Source of the DNA: Rhodoferax ferrireducens | Lineage (GTDB): Bacteria; Pseudomonadota; Gammaproteobacteria; Burkholderiales; Burkholderiaceae_C | DNA length: 64,000 nucleotides | NCBI RefSeq assembly: GCF_003347515.1 | Contig: NZ_QEII01000315.1 | Coordinates: forward strand, 62,001 to 126,000 | Reading direction: 5' to 3' | Part shown: positions 43,379 through 52,056 of the stretch, in pieces | Layout: each line of letters begins with the position of its first letter | How positions within the stretch are numbered: the first letter of the stretch is position 1 | Notes under the pieces: model-generated | Seen by the model: only the letters and a program-made list of their open reading frames with translations | Told to the model about the DNA's origin: nothing | The model's database searches: none | Made by a program: the position numbers and the translations under genes

Positions 43379-44148
43379 TGGGGGCCTCCACGCAACTCAT
43401 CGACCCAGGCCGTTGCGTCGGGCACATCTTTCCAGGCATTCGCACCTCGACGGTTCAGGCGCGCAAGCTCATCCTCATCCACTCTGGGGGCGTATTCCAC
43501 AAACTCGATCAACCTGGCGTTGCGCAAATCGCGCGTCAGCACGTTGTATTCAGCCTTGATACGCAACATGGCCACCTTGTAAAGACGGTTAACGGTGTCA
43601 TCTTTCAACACATCGCGCTCAGCTGTCACCTTCAAGGTGCGTCCGTCCGGTAACTTCACATGCGCATTTGCTTTCGTTGCGCCCCCGAGATCCTGAATCT
43701 CGCCGCGAATGTACCGCTCAACCTGCACCCACTGATCGGCATCGTCGGCGTGATAGTCGGACTCCGAATTGATCAAAATGGGCCGCTCCAGAAAAGGAGC
43801 CGTGATGCGGTAGGCCAGTTGACGCGTCTGTCGCGCAGCTTTCTGCCAGCGCTCCATCACTTCACGACGCTTGGCATCCACGCTGTCCAGCAACTCACTT
43901 GCCAGAAAACCGCGCAAATCGCTGAACAATCGCGGAGCCGCCAGGAGTGGCGATGTCTCAATGGCCAACGAACCTTTGCGAATGGCGATTTCAAGTGTTT
44001 TGGTATCAACTTCCTTGCCGTCACCTCGCAAAAAAGTGACGACATCGGACGAAAAATCGGCCAAATCACCCAAACGCACCCGCTCGGGACTGGTTTCAAA
44101 GCCAGCCGAGTGGTCAATTAGTGCGACAGTGATGCGCTGGGCGTCCAT
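43375..44148 (-). CDS. Unknown 257-aa protein coupled to a PIN-domain gene
   Basis: I do not recognise a family. The protein is soluble, without signal peptide or membrane segment, and rich in charged residues. A middle helical part (FLASELLDSVDAKRREVMER) is followed by a more beta-like half (DADQWVQVERYIRGEIQDLG, NAHVKLPDGRTLKVTAERDV). The C-terminus ends in a linker (DEDELARLNRRGANAWKD-like). It overlaps the PIN gene by ATGA, so the two products are made together, suggesting a PIN partner, antitoxin or target sensor. Confidence 0.75.
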   Translation of the reverse strand: MDAQRITVALIDHSAGFETSPERVRLGDLADFSSDVVTFLRGDGKEVDTKTLEIAIRKGSLAIETSPLLAAPRLFSDLRGFLASELLDSVDAKRREVMERWQKAARQTRQLAYRITAPFLERPILINSESDYHADDADQWVQVERYIRGEIQDLGGATKANAHVKLPDGRTLKVTAERDVLKDDTVNRLYKVAMLRIKAEYNVLTRDLRNARLIEFVEYAPRVDEDELARLNRRGANAWKDVPDATAWVDELRGGPH

Positions 44149-44245
44149 AGATCAGGTCATTTTAGACACCGTGGCGTGTCTGTGCAAAGGGTTTGGAATT
44201 TTTGAATAAAAGTACCTCTTGCGCTTACAGCGCATGCACAAGCAA

Positions 44246-44425
44246 CTATTTATTTTGTAGTAACCAACTGACTCCGGGCTGTGGTTTGCCCGATTGCACT
44301 TCGGCGTCTGCGTGCACCTTGGCGAAGGTCAGGATCACTTCCCGGATGATCTTGCGTTGGGGCGCTGGCAGCTTGAGGAAGGCATCGAAAGTTTCACGCT
44401 CCAAGTAGCCAACGCCTCCGTCCCA
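44246..44425 (-). pseudogene. Short gene remnant (C-terminal fragment, unknown family)
   Basis: The minus-strand frame encodes WDGGVGYLERETFDAFLKLP, APQRKIIREVILTFAKVHAD and a short ending at 44246. It has protein-like composition but no start of its own: upstream in the frame it runs antisense into the remnant at 44431-44601. It looks like the 3' end of a broken gene. The rest of 44149-44713 holds the other remnant and a repeat copy. Confidence 0.4.
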
Positions 44426-44430
44426 GCGCT

Positions 44431-44601
44431 TACAACGGCTTGAGCGTCGTGCAGCGTGGCGGCGCACCCTGGCATTACGTGCTGCTGGCAGAAAACGTGG
44501 TTTACGAGTGGCAGGGCCAAGGCGCGCGCTTGGCAGAGCTGCTGGACTACGCCCGAGTGAGACCACTGGCAAACGCCTCGCTACAACAGCAACTGATCTG
44601 A
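44431..44601 (+). pseudogene. Short gene remnant (C-terminal fragment, unknown family)
   Basis: The plus-strand frame reads YNGLSVVQRGGAPWHYVLLA, then ENVVYEWQGQGARLAELLDY, and stops with TGA at 44599-44601. The periodic hydrophobic pattern suggests a real former protein, but no start codon or upstream homologous sequence is visible. It abuts the opposite-strand remnant at 44246-44425, marking a past rearrangement. Confidence 0.4.
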
Positions 44602-44621
44602 GCACCACAACGACCGGAACA

Positions 44622-44685
44622 AATTTAAAACAAATCAGCCTCTAGCCCTCGTCCTATATGCGCAAGAAGCTACCATTTCAGTAGC
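44622..44685 (-). repeat. Dispersed ~55-bp repeat, copy 4 (reverse orientation)
   Basis: It reads AAATCAGCCTCTAGCCCTCG and continues ATGCGCAAGAAGCTACC to AGTAGC. It lies just downstream of the gene remnants and before the EgtB-like gene end, so it may mark or promote the rearrangement there. Confidence 0.72.
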
Positions 44686-44713
44686 ATCTCACAAACCCGC
44701 CTGCTCTGCTGGC

Positions 44714-45961
44714 TCACAACGCACACGACCGAAATCCCACAAAAATATCATCCCGCCCGGGCAGGTAGAAGTTGCGGTACTTGCGGTTTTTCATGCGGGC
44801 GCGGGTCGCAAACGAGGCCCCGCGCAGCACCTTGTGCGTGCCAAACCAGGGTTCGGAATAGTCCCGGTACGGGTCTGCCACAAAGCCGGGATAGCCGCGG
44901 AAAGTGGTGCCCGTCCATTCCCAGACCTCGCCCCAGCGGAAACCGCGTCGCGCGGCATTGAACGCTGCGGCTTCCCATTCCACCTCGGCGGGCAGGCGCC
45001 GGCCGGCCCAGCGGCACCAGGCGTCGGCCTCCCACCAACTCACATGCATGACGGGCTGGCCACCCAGCATGCGCTTGGGCGTGCCGAAACGGGTCTGCAT
45101 CACCGCGCCGCTGGCCACGCCGATCTGGTCCACATAGCGCGGCGCCCGCCGGCCCGCGCCCGCCGCTTTATCCTGCACCCATTGCCAGCCTTGCGGCTGC
45201 CACAGCTCGGATCGGTCGTAGCCGCCGTCATCCACAAACTCGACAAACTGCGCCCAACTCACCACCTGCGCATCAATCTCGAACTCGGGCACCTGCACCT
45301 CATACGCTGGCCGTTCGTTGTCAAAGCTGAAGCCGCCCTGCCCGGCGCCATGGCCCAACTGCCAGCGCGTGGCAGGCACCAGCAAAGGTTCGCGCACCGG
45401 GCTCGGGCCGGGCATGCTCAAACCCATTGGAAAGCCCAAGGTCTGCGCCATGTAAATCAGCGCCTCACCGTGCATATCCTCATGTAACAGGGCCAGACGG
45501 TAAAAATACAGCGCCTCGTCGTCCTCGGGCGCCTTCTCCAGCAACTCCAGCGTGATTTCGAACGTATCCAGCAGGTAGCTCTTGATGCCACCCAGATCCG
45601 GCAAGTCCAGCGCCCATCGGTTGTCGTGCGCGACATGACCTGAATCCCACCAACGGTCCGCGTGCGGCGCCAGGGACGCCAGACGGGCCGCGGACGGCTC
45701 ACAAGCCGTTCCGAGATGGCGTTGCAGATTGCGGCCTAGCCACCACTCCTGGAACCAGCCAATGTGCCCCAGCTCCCACAAGGGCGGGTTGAGTTCGGGC
45801 AGACAGGGCACTTCGAAATGGGATGCCGCGAGGGCTTTTTCGTACTGCCCCATCAAATGCAAGGTGTGGTTGCGCGCGTCCATCAGGGCGAGCGACAGAA
45901 GGTCGCGCCCTGCCCGTCGCATGTCGGGCGAGTCGATGGAAAGAGGTGATTTATTGAGCAT
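44714..45961 (-). CDS. EgtB-family iron enzyme (SenA-like selenoneine or sulfoxide synthase)
   Basis: This 415-aa protein has an N-terminal DinB-like domain with likely Fe ligands in WELGHIGWFQEWW and HEDMHGEALIYMAQTLG. A C-terminal formylglycine-enzyme-type domain follows (HVSWWEADAWCRWAGRRLPAE, GEVWEWTGTTFRGYPGF, FVGFRSC). EgtB joins a thiol to trimethylhistidine using oxygen. The HEDMHGEA motif differs from the HEQQHQEL-type motif of classic EgtB and is closer to what I recall of SenA, which uses a selenosugar. No egtD, senB or senC is in the window, so the subtype is open. The start at 45961 (MLNKSPLSID) is more likely than 46021. Confidence 0.82.
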   Translation of the reverse strand: MLNKSPLSIDSPDMRRAGRDLLSLALMDARNHTLHLMGQYEKALAASHFEVPCLPELNPPLWELGHIGWFQEWWLGRNLQRHLGTACEPSAARLASLAPHADRWWDSGHVAHDNRWALDLPDLGGIKSYLLDTFEITLELLEKAPEDDEALYFYRLALLHEDMHGEALIYMAQTLGFPMGLSMPGPSPVREPLLVPATRWQLGHGAGQGGFSFDNERPAYEVQVPEFEIDAQVVSWAQFVEFVDDGGYDRSELWQPQGWQWVQDKAAGAGRRAPRYVDQIGVASGAVMQTRFGTPKRMLGGQPVMHVSWWEADAWCRWAGRRLPAEVEWEAAAFNAARRGFRWGEVWEWTGTTFRGYPGFVADPYRDYSEPWFGTHKVLRGASFATRARMKNRKYRNFYLPGRDDIFVGFRSCAL

Positions 45962-46112
45962 GGAATGTGGCCTGGATGATTGAGTCAATGCACCTTTGCC
46001 GATATCTTGGCATGAGAACACGCACCCGTGTTTACCCTAGGCCGAAAACACGTGGTCGTCAGCTTTTTCTCAGTCGCAACACGTTACGCTCTGACGTCCG
46101 TGACCGTACACC

Positions 46113-46155
46113 TGCAGCGCATTAATTTGATCGCTGCAATCCGCATTTCTACAAT
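46113..46155 (+). promoter_or_regulatory. Promoter with overlapping dyad before the TRAP permease genes
   Basis: TTGATC (46127-46132) and TACAAT (46150-46155) are 17 bp apart, a fair sigma-70 promoter. An inverted repeat TGCAGCG (46113-46119) and CGCTGCA (46132-46138) overlaps the -35 box, a good place for a repressor. No regulator gene lies next to it. Confidence 0.5.
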
Positions 46156-46175
46156 TTTCTAACAATGGAGACACC

Positions 46176-46784
46176 ATGCATGCGCTTCTAAAATTCTCAC
46201 GAGCTGTCGACTGGCTGAATAGCCAGATTGGCAAACATGTCATCTGGCTGATTCTGGCTTCCACCGTCATCAGCGCCGTGAACGCCATTGTGCGCAAGAC
46301 ATTCAATGTGAGCTCCAATGCCTACCTTGAAGTGCAGTGGTATCTGTTTGCCGCGACATTTTTGTTGTGCGCGGGCTATACGTTGCTCAATAGCGAACAC
46401 GTCAAGATTGACGTCATCTACACCCACTTCTCCAAACGCAAGCAAATGTGGATCGATATTTTCGGTTTCGCCTGCTTCCTGACGCCGTTTTGCCTGGCCA
46501 TTCTCTGGTACGGCGTTCCCTTCTTCCTGCGGGGCTATCAGTCGGGTGAAATGTCGTCGAATGCAGGGGGTCTGATCCGCTGGCCGGTGTACGCCATGAT
46601 TCCCCTGGGCTTCGGCCTGCTGCTGCTGCAGGGTTGGTCTGAATTGATCAAGCGCCTGGCGTTTCTGCAGGGTCTGATTGAAGACCCTACAAACAAAAAA
46701 GTCGAAAAGACACCAGAAGAAGAATTGGCTGAAGCGATTCAAAAGCTGGCTGAAGAAAAAGCTGCCAAAGCCAACAAGGCCTGA
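46176..46784 (+). CDS. TRAP transporter small permease (DctQ)
   Basis: This 202-aa protein has four predicted helices (LASTVISAVNAIVRK, YLFAATFLLCAGYTLL, ACFLTPFCLAILWYGVPFFL, AMIPLGFGLLLLQGWSELI) as in DctQ. The cytoplasmic tail after the last helix is long and charged (KKVEKTPEEELAEAIQKLAE). It starts 21 bp after the proposed -10 box and is followed 14 bp later by the large permease gene. Confidence 0.92.
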   Translation: MHALLKFSRAVDWLNSQIGKHVIWLILASTVISAVNAIVRKTFNVSSNAYLEVQWYLFAATFLLCAGYTLLNSEHVKIDVIYTHFSKRKQMWIDIFGFACFLTPFCLAILWYGVPFFLRGYQSGEMSSNAGGLIRWPVYAMIPLGFGLLLLQGWSELIKRLAFLQGLIEDPTNKKVEKTPEEELAEAIQKLAEEKAAKANKA

Positions 46785-46798
46785 CCCCGGAGACACAC

Positions 46799-48553
46799 AT
46801 GGAATTTCTAACCAACAACCTTGCACCCATCATGTTCGGGGGACTCATTGTCTTCCTGCTGATGGGTTTTCCGGTGGCATTCAGCCTGGGTGCCTGCGGC
46901 TTGTTCTTTGGCTTCGTCGGCATTGAATTGGGCCTCTTGCCCGAGTCGCTGCTGCAGGCCCTGCCGCTGCGCCTCTTCGGCATCATGCAAAACGACACGC
47001 TGCTGGCCATTCCGTTCTTCACGCTGATGGGATTGATCCTGGAGCGAAGCGGCATGGCCGAGGATTTGCTCGACACCATTGGCCAGTTGTTTGGCCCCTT
47101 GCGCGGTGGCCTGGCCATTGCCGTGATTCTGGTGGGGGCCCTGCTGGCGGCAACCACCGGCGTGGTGGCGGCGTCCGTGATTTCGATGGGCCTGATCTCC
47201 TTGCCCATCATGTTGCGTTATGGCTATGACCGCCGCGTTGCCTCGGGCGTGATTGCCGCCTCCGGCACCTTGGCGCAGATTATTCCGCCCTCGCTGGTGC
47301 TGATTATTCTGGCCGACCAGTTGGGTCGCAGCGTCGGCGAAATGTACAAAGGCGCGTTCATCCCCGGCTTTGCCTTGACTGGCCTGTACCTTGCCTACAT
47401 CATTCTGCTGACCTACATCCGCCCAACCTGGGTGCCGGCCTTGCCGGCCGAAGCCCGCACGATTCGGGAAGACAACGGCACCAGTGGCCTGCGCTCCCTC
47501 GGAGTATTGACGGTTCTCACCACGGCCATTGCGGTTTACTTCGGCGAACACTACGCCCAGGTCACCAGCTGGTTCAAGGGTGAACAAGTACTGACTGTGG
47601 CCACCGATGAAACCATCGTGGTGACGCTGTGCGCCGGCGTGATGCTGGCGTTTGCCATCGCGCTGATCAACAAGGTTACCCGCCTGGGCCTGCTGTCACG
47701 CATGGCAGAGCGCGTGACGTTTGTGCTGATTCCGCCGCTGCTGCTGATCTTTCTGGTGCTGGGCACGATCTTCCTGGGTGTGGCTACGCCGACCGAGGGC
47801 GGCGCGATGGGGGCCATGGGTGCCATGATCATGGCCATGAGTCGTGGACGCTTGAACATGCCGCTCCTCAAGCAGGCACTGACGTCCACCGCCAAGCTGT
47901 CCAGCTTTGTTGTGTTCATTCTGGTGGGCTCGACTGTCTTCAGTCTGGTCTTCCAGGGCGTTGACGGCGGCAAATGGGTCGAACACCTGTTGAGCACGGT
48001 GCCGGGCGGCCAGGTCGGCTTCCTGATTGTGGTCAATCTGCTGATTTTCTTCCTGGCGTTCTTCCTGGACTTCTTTGAACTCGCGTTCATCGTGGTGCCC
48101 TTGCTGGCGCCGGTGGCCGAGAAGATGGGCATTGACCTGATCTGGTTCGGAGTGTTGCTGGGCGTGAACATGCAGACTTCCTTCATGCATCCGCCGTTTG
48201 GCTTCGCCCTGTTCTTCCTGCGCAGCGTGGCGCCAAGCCGGGAATACACCGACAAGCTCACCAAGAAGGTGATCCAGCCTGTGACCACCATGCAGATTTA
48301 CTGGGGCGCCGTGCCTTACGTGATCATCCAGGTCATCATGGTCGGCCTGATCATTGCCTTCCCCGGCATCGTGTCGAGCGGCCTGGACAAGAAAGAGGTC
48401 ATCGATCTGGACAAGGTGGTACTTGAGGTGCAGGCAGAGGTGCCCACCATGCCCGCTTCGGGCGCTGGCGGCGACATGCCGCCCGCTGTCGATGAAAGTC
48501 AAAGCGATGCAGACCCCATGAAGGCCATGCAGGAGTCCATGGAGAAGAAGTAA
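46799..48553 (+). CDS. TRAP transporter large permease (DctM)
   Basis: This 584-aa protein has about 12-14 helices and DctM signatures (IPFFTLMGLILERSGMAEDL, SGTLAQIIPPSLVLIILADQ, GVATPTEGGAMGAMGAMIM). It is longer than the usual ~430 residues. The extra length lies in a central segment with hydrophilic stretches (about 215-270) and an acidic C-terminal tail (PPAVDESQSDADPMKAMQES). This subtype occurs in TRAP systems annotated for mannitol or chloroaromatic acids. It drives Na-coupled uptake with DctQ and a DctP protein. Confidence 0.93.
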   Translation: MEFLTNNLAPIMFGGLIVFLLMGFPVAFSLGACGLFFGFVGIELGLLPESLLQALPLRLFGIMQNDTLLAIPFFTLMGLILERSGMAEDLLDTIGQLFGPLRGGLAIAVILVGALLAATTGVVAASVISMGLISLPIMLRYGYDRRVASGVIAASGTLAQIIPPSLVLIILADQLGRSVGEMYKGAFIPGFALTGLYLAYIILLTYIRPTWVPALPAEARTIREDNGTSGLRSLGVLTVLTTAIAVYFGEHYAQVTSWFKGEQVLTVATDETIVVTLCAGVMLAFAIALINKVTRLGLLSRMAERVTFVLIPPLLLIFLVLGTIFLGVATPTEGGAMGAMGAMIMAMSRGRLNMPLLKQALTSTAKLSSFVVFILVGSTVFSLVFQGVDGGKWVEHLLSTVPGGQVGFLIVVNLLIFFLAFFLDFFELAFIVVPLLAPVAEKMGIDLIWFGVLLGVNMQTSFMHPPFGFALFFLRSVAPSREYTDKLTKKVIQPVTTMQIYWGAVPYVIIQVIMVGLIIAFPGIVSSGLDKKEVIDLDKVVLEVQAEVPTMPASGAGGDMPPAVDESQSDADPMKAMQESMEKK

Positions 48554-48592
48554 ATTCTTGCTCGCCGCAGTCAGTCATGATTGCGGCAGTTC

Positions 48593-48626
48593 AAAAAAGC
48601 CTCGGGGAATTCCCCGGGGCTTTTTT
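48593..48626 (+). terminator. Rho-independent terminator after dctM
   Basis: The stem GCCTCGGGGA/TCCCCGGGGC is flanked by AAAAAA before and TTTTTT (48621-48626) after, so it can work in both directions. It closes the dctQM transcript. Confidence 0.88.
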
Positions 48627-48733
48627 ACTTGTCCTCCCGGTGCAAAGTCTGGGCGGCGCCGGCTGCATCGGCGTGAACAGGGGGTAGTTCCTGCCACTCA
48701 TCGACGGCAAATATTCAACGAATCACACAGGCG

Positions 48734-48757
48734 AAAAAAAGCCCCGCTGAGCGGGGC
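48734..48757 (-). terminator. Rho-independent terminator after dctP
   Basis: GCCCCGC (48741-48747) and GCGGGGC (48751-48757) pair around TGA. The A tract 48734-48740 becomes a U tract on the minus-strand transcript. It lies 28 bp past the dctP stop. Confidence 0.88.
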
Positions 48758-48784
48758 CTTGTTGAGTGCTGGCAAAGAAACTGA

Positions 48785-49864
48785 TTACAGCTTTTGCGCC
48801 TGCATGAAGCTGTCAAATCGTGCTTCTGTAAAACGGAACCACAGATTCTGATCTCGACGGAAAGAAGCCATATCGTCGTACACCTTTTTCCAGTTCGGGT
48901 TCTTGGCGCCGATTTCAGCATACAGGGCCATGGACTCCTTGAAAGCCAGGTCCAGCACGTCTTTCGGGAAAGGCAGAACCTTGGTCTTGTTGCCTACCAG
49001 CTGTTTGAGTGCCGTAGGGTTCCTGGCATCGTACTTGGCCTGCATTTCCACGTGTGCGAAGGCAGCCGCAGATTCCACAATTGCCTTGTTTTCGGCCGAC
49101 AGAGCGTCATACGCCTTGTTGTTGATGAACACGTCAAGCTGGGGACCGCCCTCCCACCAGCCGGGATAGTAGTAAAACGGCGCCACCTTGTTGAAGCCCA
49201 GCTTCTGGTCGTCATACGGACCCACCCACTCGGCCGCATCGATCGTGCCTTTTTCCAGCGACTGATAGATCTCACCGCCCGGAATATTTTGTGGCACACC
49301 GCCCATGCGCTCGAACACTTTGCCAGCAAAGCCGCCGATGCGCATCTTCAGGCCATTGATATCTTTGGCCGATTTGATTTCCTTGCGATACCAACCACCC
49401 ATCTGGGCACCGGTGTTGCCGGCCGGGAAGTTGACGATGTTGTAACCCTTGTAGAAGTCGCGCATCAGCTTGCCACCATTGCCTTCATACATCCACGCCG
49501 TCATCTGGCGGCTGTTCAAGCCAAAAGGAATCGCACAACCCAGGGCGAAGGTTTCGTCCTTGCCGAAGAAGTAGTAGGGCGCCGTGTGGCAGCACTCAAC
49601 CGTCCCGTTTTGCACACCGTCGACCACGCCGAAAGCCGGCATCAGTTCACCGGCAGCATGCGTGGAAATGGTGAACTTGCCGCCACTCATTTCGCCAACT
49701 TTCTTGGCAAAAGTCTCAGCGCCACCAAAAATGGTGTCAAGGGACTTTGGGAAGCTGGAAGCCAGGCGCCAACGAATAGCCGCTTGGGCATGCACCGCAG
49801 GCGCAGCGCCAGCAGCCAGCACGCCGGCAATGCCAGCGTTTTTAATTACGGAACGACGATCCAT
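48785..49864 (-). CDS. TRAP transporter substrate-binding protein (DctP family)
   Basis: This 359-aa protein has a signal peptide starting MDRRSVIKNAGIAGVLAAGA and ending around PAVHAQ. The RRSVIK start resembles a twin-arginine signal. The mature part has TRAP binding-protein features (AIRWRLASSFPKSLDTIFGG, YEGNGGKLMRDFYKGYNIVN, GLKMRIGGFAGKVFERMGG). The frame to 50017 is longer but MDRRSVI at 49864 follows GGAG. It is convergent with dctQM rather than in their operon, yet they are probably one transporter of the mannitol/chloroaromatic subtype. Confidence 0.92.
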   Translation of the reverse strand: MDRRSVIKNAGIAGVLAAGAAPAVHAQAAIRWRLASSFPKSLDTIFGGAETFAKKVGEMSGGKFTISTHAAGELMPAFGVVDGVQNGTVECCHTAPYYFFGKDETFALGCAIPFGLNSRQMTAWMYEGNGGKLMRDFYKGYNIVNFPAGNTGAQMGGWYRKEIKSAKDINGLKMRIGGFAGKVFERMGGVPQNIPGGEIYQSLEKGTIDAAEWVGPYDDQKLGFNKVAPFYYYPGWWEGGPQLDVFINNKAYDALSAENKAIVESAAAFAHVEMQAKYDARNPTALKQLVGNKTKVLPFPKDVLDLAFKESMALYAEIGAKNPNWKKVYDDMASFRRDQNLWFRFTEARFDSFMQAQKL

Positions 49865-50055
49865 GAATTCACTCCTGATGAGTTGTTGATTAGATAGCTC
49901 GCCATGCGGGTAAGCACGACGAAGACCGATGAGAGTCGTTCTGGATTGTAAGAAGCCGCATCGACCGTTTGATGGGGGTTTTCCCTCGCGGAGCTGACGG
50001 CAGGCTGTCACCAGCAACCAATTTCAAATCAACTCACAAGCCATGTGAAATTATT

Positions 50056-51954
50056 TCAGGCCACGGCTTTGAGCGCGGGCCTATGGCCCTGCAGCAAGGC
50101 CTCGAAGCGACCGCGAATCGAGACCTCGATGCCGCCCGCATCGAGCCCCTGCAAGGCCAGCAATTTGCTCGGATCGCCGTGTTCGATGAATTCATCGCGC
50201 AGACCCAGTTGCAGCAGTGGTTTCAGCACCCCGGCCGCCTGCAGCGCTTCGCTGACGGCGCTGCCAGCACCCCCCATGATGGCGCCCTCCTCCACGGTGA
50301 CCAGGCCCTCGTGATCGGCGGCCACGCTCAATAGCAGCGCCACATCCAGCGGCTTGACCCAGCGCATATTGACCACGGTGGCATTGAGCGCCTGGGCAGC
50401 TTCCAGCACTGGGTATAAAAGCGTGCCGAAAGCCAGAATGGCAACGCCTTTGCCCGCACGCCTCACTTCTCCCTTGCCAAAAGGCAAGGCGCCCAAACCA
50501 GCCTGCATCGGCACGCCTGCACCGGCGCCACGCGGGTACCGCACCGCCACCGGATGGTCCTGCTCAAAAGCGCTTGAGAGCAATTGACGGCACTCGTTCT
50601 CATCAGCCGGACAGGCCACGCTGACATTGGGAATGCAGCGCAAAAAGGGAATGTCGTAGGCACCGGCATGGGTGGCACCATCGGCACCCACCAGCCCGGC
50701 CCGGTCCAGCGCAAATACGACGGGCAGGTTTTGAATGGCAACGTCGTGAATCAACTGGTCGTAGGCACGCTGCAGGAAAGTGGAGTAAATCGCCACCACC
50801 GGTTTCAGGCCCTCGCAGGCCAATCCTGCGGCAAAAGTCACGGCGTGCTGCTCGGCAATGCCAACATCGAAATAGCGGTCAGGAAAACGTTTTTCAAACT
50901 CCACCATGCCCGAGCCCTCGCGCATGGCGGGAGTGATGCCCACCAAACGCGGGTCATGCGCTGCCATGTCGCATAGCCACTGACCAAACACCTGAGTGAA
51001 GGTCTGCTTGGGCGGCGTGCTGGGTTTTTGCAGACCGATGGCCGGATCAAACTTGCCGGGGCCGTGGTAGGCCACCGGGTCGGCTTCAGCCAGCTTGTAG
51101 CCCTGACCTTTTTTGGTCACCACATGCAGAAACTGCGGACCCTTGAGGTGCTTGATGTTTTCCAGCGTGGGGATCAGCGAGTCCAGGTCGTGCCCGTCGA
51201 TGGGGCCGATGTAGTTGAAACCGAACTTCTCGAACAAGGTAGCGGGTACCACCATGCCTTTGGCCGTTTCTTCGATGCGCTTGGCCAACTCGAACAGGGG
51301 CGGCGCGCCTTTCAGCACCGTCTTGCCGGCATGCTTGGCGGCCGCATAAAACTGCCCGCTCATGAGCTTGGCCAGGTAGCGATTGAGCGCGCCCACCGGC
51401 GGGCTGATGCTCATGTCGTTGTCGTTCAGGATGACCAGCAGATTGCAGTCGGCGACACCGGCGTTATTGAGCGCCTCAAAAGCCATGCCGGCGGTCAACG
51501 CACCGTCGCCGATCACCGCAATGGCGTGGCGTTCTTCACCCTTGATTTTGGCCGCCAGCGCCATGCCCAGGGCGGCGGAAATCGAGGTGCTGGAATGCGC
51601 TGTGCCAAAGGCGTCATAGTCGCTCTCGAAACGTTGCGGGAAACCGCTCAAGCCCCCCATCTGGCGCAGGGAGTCCATGCGTTCGCGTCGCCCGGTCAGG
51701 ATTTTGTGCGGGTAGGTCTGGTGGCCCACATCCCACACCACCCGGTCATGCGGGGTGTTGAAGACGTAGTGCAAGGCGACGGTGAGCTCCACCGTGCCGA
51801 GGTTGGAGCTCAGGTGGCCCCCGGTTTTGGAGACGCTATCGATCACATAAGCGCGCAACTCGGCAGCCAGCGCATTCAGGCGCTCGCGAGGCAGCAGCCG
51901 CAAATGTTCGGGGTCATTGATGCTTTGCAGCAACGGATACAACTTTTTCGACAT
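50056..51954 (-). CDS. dxs: Dxs, 1-deoxy-D-xylulose-5-phosphate synthase
   Basis: This 632-aa enzyme is full length. It has the ThDP-binding GDGALTAGMAFEALNNAG motif (about 150-168), the HSSTSISAALGMALA segment, and the transketolase-like pyrimidine domain with VGITPAMREGSGMVEFEKRF and GLVGADGATHAGAYDIPFLR. It condenses pyruvate and glyceraldehyde 3-phosphate in the first step of the MEP isoprenoid pathway. ispA and xseB lie upstream on the same strand. The 102-bp gap to ispA holds a repeat copy. Confidence 0.96.
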   Translation of the reverse strand: MSKKLYPLLQSINDPEHLRLLPRERLNALAAELRAYVIDSVSKTGGHLSSNLGTVELTVALHYVFNTPHDRVVWDVGHQTYPHKILTGRRERMDSLRQMGGLSGFPQRFESDYDAFGTAHSSTSISAALGMALAAKIKGEERHAIAVIGDGALTAGMAFEALNNAGVADCNLLVILNDNDMSISPPVGALNRYLAKLMSGQFYAAAKHAGKTVLKGAPPLFELAKRIEETAKGMVVPATLFEKFGFNYIGPIDGHDLDSLIPTLENIKHLKGPQFLHVVTKKGQGYKLAEADPVAYHGPGKFDPAIGLQKPSTPPKQTFTQVFGQWLCDMAAHDPRLVGITPAMREGSGMVEFEKRFPDRYFDVGIAEQHAVTFAAGLACEGLKPVVAIYSTFLQRAYDQLIHDVAIQNLPVVFALDRAGLVGADGATHAGAYDIPFLRCIPNVSVACPADENECRQLLSSAFEQDHPVAVRYPRGAGAGVPMQAGLGALPFGKGEVRRAGKGVAILAFGTLLYPVLEAAQALNATVVNMRWVKPLDVALLLSVAADHEGLVTVEEGAIMGGAGSAVSEALQAAGVLKPLLQLGLRDEFIEHGDPSKLLALQGLDAGGIEVSIRGRFEALLQGHRPALKAVA

Positions 51955-51956
51955 AT

Positions 51957-52010
51957 GCTATGTTTTTTATAGCTATCAGCGCTTATTTAACAAGGGCTGA
52001 AGGGCTATTT
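51957..52010 (+). repeat. Dispersed ~55-bp repeat, copy 5, between ispA and dxs
   Basis: It begins GCTATGTTTTTTATAGCTAT, has AGCGCTTATTTAACAAGGGC in the middle and ends GGGCTATTT. It fills most of the ispA-dxs gap, 3 bp before the dxs start codon, so it replaces the usual ribosome-binding region and lies in the transcript. Confidence 0.75.
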
Positions 52011-52056
52011 CCCTAATATTTTGATTGCCGGGCCAGTTTGGCTTCGGAGGTACTTT

